DNA from: Trochalopteron elliotii
Lineage: Eukaryota; Chordata; Aves; Passeriformes; Leiothrichidae
Reading direction: 5' to 3'
Length of the DNA stretch: 64,000 bases
Assembly (NCBI GenBank): GCA_024734555.1
Contig: JANPWX010000168.1
Span: forward strand, 1,274,252 to 1,338,251
This document shows, piece after piece, positions 13,601 to 25,000 of this stretch (its first letter is position 1; each line of letters begins with the position of its first letter). The notes beneath the pieces were generated by a model. It saw only the letters and a program-made list of their open reading frames with translations. It did not search any database and had not been told where the DNA came from. A program made the translations under genes and the position numbers.

Positions 13601-16600
13601 GACCCTACAATAAAAGTTCTGCAGTAATATATACTTCAACTCCTTTGTTTCTGTGTACAGAAATTATAGAAATGATTGTTTAAATAGAAATGACAGCTAC
13701 ATCTTCCAGGGGTAGAGGCAGAGCAGGCAGGGAAAGCAAATGTTCTGCATGGGCACAGGAGAGCCAACAGGAGGGAGTTGCAGTGCCTGAGACTTTGCAC
13801 CAGCACAGGACAAAGTCTCTCATGGACAGGCTCTGGCCCTTACAGAAGTTGTATTAACCACAGAGGTTGCACTGGCAGCAAGAGATCATATCAAACTCCA
13901 GCCTCAGGGCTGCAAAGCCTCATTAGCTTTTACTCTGAAAGCTCCAGCAGGGCCTTTCTATATTCTTACCATCACAGCTTTGCACCCCGTGTGTGCAAGG
14001 CTCTGAATACAAACGTGCTCAGGTGAAGATGAGCCCTCAGCACTGTTAAGTATTTGTTTATTTTTCATCTTCTTTCAAGGCACATTTAACGCTGGAAGTG
14101 CAACTTGTACTAACATACGTTACTGACCACAAGAATGTTCACCAAAATACTGTGTAATTGTGGGGTGATGCAAGAGAAAGAAGAGATGCCCTGCAATGTC
14201 AAGAGACAGAGTCTCATGGGAAAGAAACCTTTAAAGAAAAACAGGAATAAGATCAGGTTCACTCCTTTAAGAAGACCTCTCTATTCCTGTGGCCAAAACC
14301 CACAGAAAAACATTATGGCTTTTCTCCAGCCCGGCCCACTCTCTCAAAACAAGTGATTTGATCTCAAATTTATTTAGAGTGTAGAGGTAGAAGTAACACA
14401 CACTTAATAAAACTGAACATGAGTGCCACAAGCTGATCCTCCCTATTTCTACATCGCAGCAACTTATACCACAAAAAAGTAAAACATACCAAAGACCAGC
14501 GTACGATTCCCAGACAAAGGTAAGTTTTGAGCAGTGCTCACAGCTGCACAGATTATATAGAACTGAGGGCAGAAAATGGATGGTGATTTCCTAATTACAG
14601 CCTGGTAAATGAAGAGAGTTTTCCCCATTTTCTCTCAGTGAAAGATATATAAAATCATTATCTAATCCTTCTGTATTTAAAATTTTAAATAACGTGCCAT
14701 CAAGACAGATGAGACAAATGGTTCACATAAAATCTATAGCTCTATGGATACAAAGGGAAAGGAAAAGCACTCATGTTTTCTTTCTCATGTATGGTTGTGG
14801 GAAGGAGGAGGGGAATCTTCCCCTGGTATGTCTTATCTGCAAATGGGAACCTCTGCATAAACAGTCTTCTTGTATTCTTGGTCTGATGTCAACTCAAAGC
14901 ACAACCATCCTCTTGCCTTTATTAGTAACAGAGATTAAAAAAAATATTTATAAGGCAAGTAAAATCACTAATACAAAAATAGCTTAAAAATTGAAAGCTT
15001 TATGACTATTGGTAACTTACAGTTAAGCTGGCTTGCTGACTGGTGCCCATGAAAAAACCCAAATCCTTTCTGATTCTCAATTTTTCATCTCCTTTCCCAC
15101 TGGTGGAAATAAAAGGCACACTGGCTTTAGATGCATTCTATAATCTTAACTCCTGGTTTCCAAAGATTCATGCTACTCTAAGGCATTTGTCCATAATTAA
15201 TCAACATAAAACAATGGAACCAAGTAAGATTTAGTTCATGCCTCATTTAGTAGTTCAGTGGGAGCCACCTGCTTTGTGTTAGGGCATGACTTGAGCTACG
15301 ATTCACTTGTAAGGCTTTCAGATAACTTATTTTTTGTTATTAGTTACCACTGTCAACAGACAGAAAGAGAAGGATCCAAAAGTTCAGTCAATTACTTTTA
15401 GGGCTGGGTAGCAGCCAGCAGGAATACTCATTGCTGGGTTCAGCAGAGATTTGCCAGATGATGAGAGATGTTAGCATCGGCAGGGAAAATTTCCTTTCTT
15501 GGCTTGTATCTGCTAGCAGCTACAACCACCAAATTAGGACTAAGGATGGGTTCAGAAGGAAAAATTTAGGGCTAAATTTAGGACTCGTGTCAGTAGTAAC
15601 CATCTGTAAGGGCAGAGACTAAGTTGGGTAGGGTCACTGATAGGAAAAGGAGAAAACAGTCAAAACTGGCAGCAAGCTTCGAAGTGTCCAACAGGCTCTG
15701 GCTCCGTGTGAGGCAGACTGAAGCAAGGGGCAGCAGAGAGGCAGCACTGAGCCAGGGGACACTGCCTGCACGGGCACAGGGTGGCACAGCCACCTGCACC
15801 TTCAGCCTGAGTGGGCTGCTGGGGTGAGGTATGGACAAGCCAAAGACTCTGTGCTGTGACTAGTGCGGTGTGTGTAGATTGTTGCCTGACTGGATATACT
15901 TCTGGGAGTTGGGGTACATTTCCAACCAGCACGAGCCAAAACATTCCCAATTCTATCCGAGCACCAAGGTAAGAACAGTCCCACGTCCTTCATATTCCAG
16001 AAAGCACAAACAATCAAACAGATGGGTTCACCACCTCGCTGGAACATTAAACATGACTGAGCATTTAAAATCCAACACACTGTCTTCAAATCTGCAAGAA
16101 CCTACACTAAAACAGTTCTGATCACTGGTTAGGAAATTCAATGGGCAGTCCAAAACTCTCACAATTCCAATGTCTCCAAGCTGTTTTACAAAACAAAATA
16201 TGCCAATGTATGGGTAAAAATGTTAAATGTCAGGGCCTCCTAATAACTAACTCCATCTCCAGTGAGGGCTTGATGTGCAATCCTATCTAATCACTTGGCT
16301 GCTCATTTCACCCATGTGTAAACAGAACCACAGCCCAGCCTACTGCACAGGATGTTGAAAGGCTCCCATCTAAAATGCTTCCCGCACTTTGGATTTCTAA
16401 GTGCTAGTTAGGTTAAGAGCTTTGTTTGTTTATTTTTAGAATAATTATTTTAAGAATAATCTCGTATTAATGTGTTGTAAAGTGTACATACTTTACCTGA
16501 CAAAAAACCACAGTGTTACAAATAGAACACAGGAAACCATTAGCAAGACTTTAAAATGGGTTGTGACTTGGCTGATCATAAGTAAATAAACTCACCTTTA

Positions 16601-19600
16601 ATTCTCCTGATGATGTTTCCTGCACATAAACCCTTCTGCTGTGTTTTTCTAGTGGCAACCCTAAATAAGGAGCTGCATGCGATCAAGAATCCCAACCACA
16701 CCAAGCTGTTCACTGCAGGAGTACAGGGCAAAGCAAGGAATTTCCCTTTGACTTGAATTCCTAAGTATCTGGTATCACTCAGAGTATGCAGAAGAATTAG
16801 TCATTGCCAGACAGACATGCTTCATTTTGCTGGGACACAAAACAACAACTCTCAATTCCCTCTATTCACATTCATTACCCACTTACAGCTGTAACTATGT
16901 ATCTTCTTGAAATGAAAACAAACATTAAACCAGCTCACAGACAAACATCATTATAACTTAAGAAAACAAACATTAATGGAACTGTTTATGACACCAAGGA
17001 ATTCTCAGCTCCCTATACTGCACATACCACTACAACATTCCCATGGGCTTTGATCCAAAAACCACGAGAAGTCCATGAAGTATCAAAAGGCAATTTGAGA
17101 AAAGTGACTGCCAGAAATCAAATACAGCAGGCTTAAGCACACAAAAAAACATAAGGGAAAAGGAAAACAAATTAACAAATTCACTCAATAATGCTCAATA
17201 AATGCTGCCATTCAATATTATAATGTTATACAAAACAGTACAGTTTTTTTTTCTTTTTCCCCCTGGAAAAATCCATGGCCTGGAAAGGCTGAGGCAAACT
17301 GCACTAGAGAGCAGTACAATGGGTCCCTCTCTGGAAGCAAAGCAACTGGGAATAAGCAAGTGTCTTCAAGCAAGCAAGAAAGGAAACTCCACCACACCCC
17401 TCTTCAGAAGAAAACTGACGTGTTCTCTTCCTCTGACATTACAAAATCCTGACATCAACCTGTTCTATCCACTGTTCTACAGAGCCACAAAAGACTCTGT
17501 ATTTTTCCCCCTTCTAATTGTTCTGCTGTGACTAAAAATTCAACTGACAATGGCAACACTGGTCTGAGCATATCTTTCAAAAGCCTAGAAAGGAATTAGA
17601 GGTACATACTTCAAAGAGGACTTAATTCAGCCGTTGTTCTGTCCTACAGTTGTATCCCAAAATCTCTTAGGAACCATGAGCATGTCTCCATGATAGCATG
17701 TGCTAAAACCCATGCCTATTAGACCTTTGCTGCTCATCCCTAATACTCAAACTTGAACATTCACCTGAGTTTTATCTCTAAATGTTCACCAGAAAGGCAG
17801 TTAAAGACATCAAATGAGGTGAAGAGGGCAGCAATTTCTGCTCACTATGGCAGGAATCATCTGAAAAGTTACACTACTCAGACCTCTCAGAGAAGAGACA
17901 GAGGGAAAAGAGACAGAATCACCAACCACTGAGCTCATGTCAACTATTTTCCAATCAAAATTCCTTCCTGGCATCCCTCAGTGCCTCTCCTTGTCATGCC
18001 AACCCAACACGCCCATCCAGGGACTCGGAATGAAATTCAGCAACTGCTCATATCTCTCTCGGCTACTACACTAATAATAGTGTCTAGGAAGCAATGTTCC
18101 AATTAGGCTATTCAATAATGTCCTCATGATATGTGAGATCACCTCCAGACCACTATTAAATATGGAAATATTGTATATTTAAAACAGAAACTGAAAGAAT
18201 GGGTTTCAGGAACAGAAAAAGCTATGAAAAACAGCATCCTTATTCAAAAGATAACCTTCTTCAAAGATAAATTCTCTTAACAAGGCTTTGCTATCAAACC
18301 TGACACATCAAAAGCATACAGTCCCTTTCATCTGCTCACAAGTCTTCAAGATCCTAAAAGCAAGCAAACCATAGCTATCACTAGAGGAATGGAAAGCACC
18401 TACAGAAAGTTTTATTTATAAAATTACTGAAATTGAAATAAACATTGATAGAATTACTTGTGAGTTAATTGACATTTTTGTGGTATCAGAAGCTTTTTTT
18501 TCAGGAGGGGCTTTGATTACTTGTTTCTTACAAGTGATTACATGTTGCTTACAAACAGTTAAATTCCACTGAAAGAAATCTTTCTCTGTACCAGAGAGAA
18601 GTAGTGGAGGCACTATCAGATTAATTCCTCGTGTAGCCCAGCTGCTTCCCCCATCCAAAAAAAAATCTGCTACTTTTCCTGCCCAACATCTTAGTTCCTA
18701 ATTCCATTTTAAAATGCATCAATGGTCATTATACCAAGCTAATTTCCAAGAAGGTATTAAAGCCAGATTCCTTCTAAACACTTTCATTTCAAGAACAACA
18801 AAAAAAATTACAAGAGGAAAAAAACCCTTTCTCAATGAAGTAAGTTTTGCAATAACTTTACATACCTGAAGTGGACTTCAGTACATCCATGAAGCGTTAT
18901 AGCAAGGTTGGCGTACCTGTTTTTCCTCACATCTGCTTTTTATAAAAAAAAGTGAATGACAAAATGCTATAAACCTTAGAAAAGCCAAACTGCTGACTGA
19001 AATTTCCACTGCAAGAGTCTGCATGGCAAGGGCAGAACAGCTGCCTTCTGAGCTCATACTGCCATGCCCTCCATACTGAGATGTCCAGCACATGACTGCA
19101 GGAGAATATGGAACATCCTCCTCTCTGATTCTATATTAAGCTAATTTACTTGAAGAGGATAAAAACAGTTTATAACTACTGCTCAATTCAAACAATGACT
19201 ACAGAAAAAGAGCAGTGGGTGCAGCCTCTCCTAATGCAAAAAGCACTCATACACAACACTTCCACGTGACATTTCAATATTCATTAAATGCTTAACAGAT
19301 AAATAACCCTAAATTTGAAGCAACAGATTAAATAGTGATGGAAAGAAAGACATAAACAGGTGAAGGGTTTGCCCAAAGCTGCTCACAAAGTTACTTCTCT
19401 AGACACAGCCTGGTTTTTCATTCATAACATAAAATTATTCATGTATATGAAAAGAAAACTACCTTTGCAGATATGAACCATGTTCACTATAGAAAGATCC
19501 TCAAGACTGACAGCAGCCTATTTGCAGCAATTAAAAAAAAAGTGCCCCATATACAAATTATATTGTGCCAAAATATAAGGTATTTTTGTAAATTAATAAA

Positions 19601-20331
19601 GAGGAATTCATACCTAAGACACTTTCTAATTACAGATATACTAAAGTGAATAATGGAGGTAGGAAGGGAAATGGAATTTTCAGGTAAGGGAAGGCAAATA
19701 ATCATTTTTCTTGAATCTCAAAGCTACATTTTCCAAATAAAATTTGCATCTTGGATATCACATACTACATGTACTGTGTAATACTTGTATACACACAGTA
19801 AAATTTTCTGTTAGGTAGTGTGTGACTGACCTTTCTCACAGATCTTCCATCTGCTTGTTTTCAGGCCTCAGCCCTCTCAAAGGGCATTTCTAGTCATCAA
19901 TGCCCTCAGAGCTGGTTGGCTTACTAGGTTCCGATCTCCTTCAGTTTTGCAACAGGCCCTCAGCAAAGTTCCTCTAACTAGAGTGCCAAGGTCTACACAT
20001 GACATTCAAGGATGCAACACAAACATTTCCTTAGTTCATTATACTGACTACACAAAGACTTCAGCTGCATGTCTGGAGCTTAGAACTATTCCTTCACAAA
20101 ATATTGCAAAAAACTGCAGTGAGAGGAGAGACAGGTGGCAACAATAAATTTCCGTAGCTAGTTCCCTACCCCTCAGGATGGCAGCCTCCCCCCTCAGGTA
20201 CAACCCTACAGAACCTCGTTGGACAAGCAGTAATGGTGTTGGAAGACACATAAATGTGTTTTGTGAAACAAAACAAAAACAGCCATGGGAGTGAGGAGCA
20301 TTTCTTTTCAGCATAAGATTCTTCTACTTCT
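7652..20331. other. ARHGAP10: ARHGAP10 intron 1, unique DNA
   Basis: About 12.7 kb of intron without a supported exon. It includes poly-T at 8449-8465 and poly-A at 11619-11635, plus open frames of up to 148 codons (10635-11081 minus, 12765-13202 plus). Neither long frame shows a domain or flanking splice structure that would make it convincing. A GC-richer patch at 15640-15850 has no recognised element. Confidence 0.6.
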
Positions 20332-20580
20332 TGTGTTGGTTTTGGCTGGGAAAGAGTAAATTTTCTTCATCGTGGCTGATATGGGGCTGAGTTTTGGATT
20401 TGTGCCGAACACAGTGACAGCAATAGGGATGTTTTTGCTATTGCTGAGCAGGGCTTACACAGAGCCAAACCCTTTCCTAGTTTTTGCATAGCCATGCTGG
20501 TGAGGAGACTGGAGGTATGTGGGAGGTTAGGACAAGACCCAGCTGGGACAGGTGATCCCAACTGACTGAAGGGATATTAC
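20332..20580 (+). mobile_element. ERV LTR, 5' half (split by CR1)
   Basis: The segment begins TGTGTTGGTTTTGGCTGGGA and continues with blocks typical of an avian endogenous-retrovirus LTR (attttcttc, gctgagcagggctta, ccagctgggacaggtgatccc, aagggatatt). The element is broken at about 20580 by a CR1 and resumes at about 21766. No gag, pol or env reading frame adjoins it, so it is probably a solo LTR. It lies antisense to ARHGAP10. The family was judged from general resemblance, not by a search. Confidence 0.75.
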
Positions 20581-21765
20581 ACAGAATATGCTGAGTTGGG
20601 ATGGACCCACAAAGATCACTGAGTCCAACTCCTGGCCCTGCACAGCACCATTCCCAAGAGTCACACCATGTGCCCAGGAGTATTGTCCAAAGGCTTCTTG
20701 AACTCTGTCAGTCAGTGCTGTGACCACCTTCCTGGGGAGCCCATTCCAGTGCCCAAGCATCCTCTGAGGAAAGAACTTTTTCCTGATATCCAAGCTAAAC
20801 CTCCCCTGACACAATTTCGGGCCATCCCCTTGGGTCCTGTCACTGTCACCACACAGAAGGTATCAGTGCCTGCCCCTCCTCTTTCCCCTCATGAGGAAGT
20901 CCTAACTGCAATGAGGTTTCTCATCAGAACCCTCTTCTCCAGGCTGAGCAAACCAAGTGACTTCAGCCACTTCTTATCAGGCTTCCCCTCAAGGCCTTTC
21001 ACCATCTTTCTTGCCCTCCAACAGTTTCATGTCTTTTTTACACTGTGGCACCCAAACCTGCCCCCAGCACTGGAGGTCAGGCCACCCCAGTGCAGAGCAG
21101 AGGGGACAATCCCCTCCCTTGCCTGGCTGGCCATGCTGGGCCTGATGTTCCCAGGACAGGGTTGGCCCTCCTGGCTGCCAGGGCACTGCTGGCTCACATT
21201 CAGCTTTCCATGGACCAGGGCCCCCAGGGCCCTTTGCCCGGCGCTGCTCTCCAGCCTCTCATTCCCCTTTGTCTGTACAGCCAGGGTTGCCCCATCCCAG
21301 GTGCATCTGCTACTTTCCCTGGCTGAACTTCACATAGTTGATGATTTGCCCAGCCCTCTATTTTGTCAAGGTCGCTCTGCAAGGCCTCCCTGCCTTCAGG
21401 GAGTCAACAGCTCCTCCCAGTTTTGTGTGATCTGCAAACTTGTTTAGTATCCCTTCCAGTCCTGCACCCAAGTTGTTAATGAAGATGTTGAAGAGTACAG
21501 GGCTCAAGATGGAGCCCTGCAGACCTCCACTAGTGACAGGTCTCCAATCCATCCCCTTCACTACAACCCTTTGTGCCTGACCCGTGAGCCAGCTGCTCAC
21601 CAATTGCATGGTCTGTTCATACAGCCTGTGGAGAAGGAAGGGTCCCGAGAGAGACAGTACCCAAAGCTTTACTGAAATCCATTAGATGGCTTCCCTTGAT
21701 CAGTTAGGTATGTTACCTTGTCATAAAAGGAAATCAAGTTTGATAAGCAGGAATTTCTATACCTA
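20581..21765 (-). mobile_element. CR1 LINE fragment nested in LTR
   Basis: A minus-strand CR1 of about 1.2 kb. The left end (acagaatatgctgagttggg) is the reverse complement of a CR1 3' tail, and further right the copy reaches the end of the reverse-transcriptase coding region. It interrupts the LTR between aagggatatt and the LTR TATA region, so it inserted after the LTR. The right boundary is uncertain within about 10 bp because both elements share an atg-tgtc-like string there. Confidence 0.85.
21358..21609 (-). pseudogene. CR1 reverse-transcriptase remnant
   Basis: An 84-codon open stretch on the minus strand, within the nested CR1, encodes the core of a LINE reverse transcriptase. The [16 protein letters not shown] block and the sequence FADHTKLGG correspond to the family's [21 protein letters not shown] block and catalytic Y/F-A-D-D motif. 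The second catalytic aspartate is replaced by histidine, and the frame lacks the rest of ORF2, so it is a dead fragment. Confidence 0.85.
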
Positions 21766-22097
21766 TGTTGTCATGCTCCATATATAAAGAGGGGAGAAGA
21801 AGGAGGAAGTGGGGGAATGTTTGGAGTAACTGCATTTGTCTTTCCAAGTAACCCTTACATATGGAGCCCTGCTCTCCTGGAAATGACTGAACACCTGCCT
21901 GCCCATGAGAAGAGATAAATAATTCCTTGTTTTGCTTCATTTATGTGCATTGCTTTTGCTTTCCCTGTTGAACTATCTTGATCTCAACCCAGGAGTTTTC
22001 TAGCTTTTACCCTTCTAATCTTCTCCCTAATCCCACTGCCAGGGAGAGTGAGCAAGTGGCTGTGCGGCTCTCAGTTGTTAGCTGGGGTTAAGCCATA
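21766..22097 (+). mobile_element. ERV LTR, 3' half (split by CR1)
   Basis: This is the continuation of the LTR that starts at 20332. It contains a TATA-type box (TATATAAA, 21781-21788), the blocks gaacacctgcctgcccatgag, ttccttgttttgcttc, ttgatctcaacccaggagttttct and ggagagtgagcaagtggctg, and ends near gctggggttaagcca. Together the two halves make about 580 bp, a plausible LTR length. No target-site duplication could be identified by eye. Confidence 0.75.
21781..21788 (+). promoter_or_regulatory. LTR TATA box
   Basis: TATATAAA lies within the 3' half of the LTR, just right of the nested CR1. In LTRs of this type it marks the U3 core promoter. The CR1 insertion separates it from the upstream part of U3, which would be expected to weaken any promoter activity. 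Confidence 0.5.
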
Positions 22098-25000
22098 AGT
22101 GTCCTATTATTAAAAAACAAAAAAAAAAAAAAAAAGGCAATAATTCCAGGTAGTTTGATTTCTTTTAGCAAAGATCCCGAATCCCCTGGAACAAGGGAAC
22201 AGCTAGGAAGAGGTAGAACAGAAATCTGAAACTGTGCATTCTGAAATGATTGAAAGCATAAAATGAAGCACAATACAAGAACAGTAATATTACCACAGAG
22301 CAAGTGGTTGAGAGCAGAGTGGACAAAGTCAGCTTTGTTCCTGAAAAGCTTGCAGGCTGAGGACTTGAACAGACAAAAGCTTTGGAGAAACAGTCCTTTG
22401 GCTCGTGACTGAGTTTATCAGTCAGTCCAGGCCTCTCCAACAGAGAGCACTTACAGCCTGGGATTTTAAGAGGAAAAAGGTATGGACAAGTTACACTGCT
22501 TTGCTCTCAGAGCACTGATGTGCTCCAAAGGCTGACACCATGCAGCACTCACAGTCTGTTAATCCACATAAACTTCAAACTCAGCCCCACAACAGATGTC
22601 TAAGGGCTGGGACCCACTGCCAAAAGGGTATTTTGACAAGTTTGTGTCAGGTCCTCCGTGACCTGGCAGCATGGCCGCTCCACCTGTTTGCAAGACAGTG
22701 GGATTTCTTTTGAAGGCGCACATTCTAAGCAATTATATTTTTATTTAAAACTGCTACAAGTTTCCATTTTCTTTTTTGTTCCAATACACCTACATTGATA
22801 TATTATTAATATTTTTCAAAGCAAGCAACTCTAATGACTGACAAAATCACAGATTAAACCAAACAAACAAAAACACGATGCTCTGTCTACTTGGGTAAAC
22901 ATCCCAATTTTTGAGATTTGAGACATTACAATCTGATTTTTCTTAAGGCTTAAACCCTTGATGTATGACAAACTTGATAATCCTCATTAATTCATTCATT
23001 ATTTCTAAGCCCCCATGCATCAGCCTAATGGAGGAAATGGACACGTTTCAAAGCTAAAAACCATTCACCAGCAACAAAGTGGCTGAGAACCTATTCCTGG
23101 ACACCACACACACTACACACACTACAATGTCCTTCAAGGCCCAGCTCTGGTACAAAGCCCTGCTCAGTTTCATCCTGGATACTCAGTTTTTCCTGCCAAA
23201 TTAAACAAAGTATTGTTTTTCCTCTTCAAGGACATGCAGTCTCAACCAGCCAGGTGCACATACAAAAGCTGACAAGGACCCAGGGAAGCTGTAACAACCA
23301 GATCTACTGAGAGACAAAGCTCCTCTCTGACCTACCTATTGAGCCAATAACCTTCAACTGCCCAGTCCTCTCATTTAAAGAGGCAACAACAGGAGGTTTA
23401 TTCAAAGCTCTGGGCTGTAGTAAAACCACAATCTGTTTAATAACACTGGGATTTTCCATCTCTGTAGATTATTTTTCCCCTCACACTGCTCCTTTCTCAC
23501 AAAGGACAAGCATGGCATGAATGATTTACAGGAACTTCTGATTTGGCCTTGGCCTGTGATGGCCACATAGCTTCTGAGGGCCTGCATGTTTTCTCTCTAT
23601 TTTTATCCTGAAAGATGACCAAACACACAGAATGGAAAATAACAACAAAGGGAGGAAACAAAAACAGAGCAGAAGGAGTAAAAGACAAAGAACATGGTAT
23701 CTGCAAGAAGCTCCATCCAGTTACAAGCAAGTATGGAAAACCAACATGACATTGGGGTTGTCTGTCAAAAATATCTGTTTAGCAAAAGAGCTGGAGGATA
23801 GTGTAAACCAGACCATAGACTTCCCTTTCCAGTATCTTATTTCCCAGTGAAATACCAAAATATGTGCTTTGGACAGAAGGCACACATTTATCCCAAATGT
23901 ATAATATGGGGCTTCATAAATTACTGCCCTCTCTCCCATCAAAGTCACACCCAGAGGAAAACAACCTCCACAGGAGCTGCCGGGATGGATTACAAGTGCC
24001 TGCTTCAACTCATTGCAAAACTCATGGCTGAGTTTAAATTTGGCAAGGAAGATGGGTTTGACTTAGCAACCAGGCAGATTTTGGGTGCTGATTAAGATTG
24101 ACAACTGCAGTGGGTGGCAGCAACCACCAGCAGAGAGATGCTACATTCCCTGAACAATCGTTTCTTAAACTATTCTGCCAATATGTGCCCAAGTTTATTT
24201 GGTCATATACTTTACATTCATTAGATATTCCAGAAAGCATTCAACTGCTCCAAGTGTCTTAATTAGGCAACTCAGAAACTGGAAGACTTTTAAAAGAGAA
24301 CCAAAACACTGAGCATATTGTAACATCTTAAGGACAACTGTCATAGAACAGTAAATATGGTACTGAAACTCAGAAAAGTGGCATTAGACACAAAAGGAAG
24401 CCCCATCAGACACGAGCAAATCATGAAAATTATCTCAAGAAGCCACAACCCACAGTATCAAAACATTAAGCATATTGCCAAGATTCACATGCTGCGAACA
24501 CTCTCTCTAAAACAGCCAAGCCCCTGGTTTTTAAGTTAATGTGCTAAGTGTTGCAGTAGTGACTGAAGTTGGCATCGTAAAACAAAAGCACTACAGGCAA
24601 TGTAAACCTTATACATTAATTATGTAACATTACAAAACAGCTGGGAAGGAGGACACATGTACTGGGATGCAGCTCTTCAGTGCCATTCCAAACATGTTTT
24701 CACGTGCTCCCTGTCTAAAGCAAGGGCAGAGCACCCAGCCTGTTTGCTTCTTCCCCCCCAAAAAATCACCATAGCACTCTCCTTCCTGCCCCCTTGGAAA
24801 AACATCTGTGCCAGGCAGAAAGAAGAGATGCTCTGTCTCAATAAAATTTACCAAGTTATTTTAGACTTAAGAAGTTTGAGAAGTGTTATCAGTGTCATAA
24901 GGTCAGCTCGCTAAAATTTGCAACATTTTTTCAATACAGAGCTGGCAAGCACAGGATAATTTTAGGAACAGTATACACCTACAGCCTAAGCAGTTGGGCC

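Noticed and set aside
20668..21447. 259-codon plus-strand open frame
   Set aside because: It is the antisense of the nested minus-strand CR1. The same kind of frame appears in other CR1 copies, and it matches no protein family I know.
20332..22097. A complete endogenous retrovirus
   Set aside because: Only one LTR is present and the sequence between its halves is CR1. No gag, pol or env sequence was found, so a solo LTR is the better reading.
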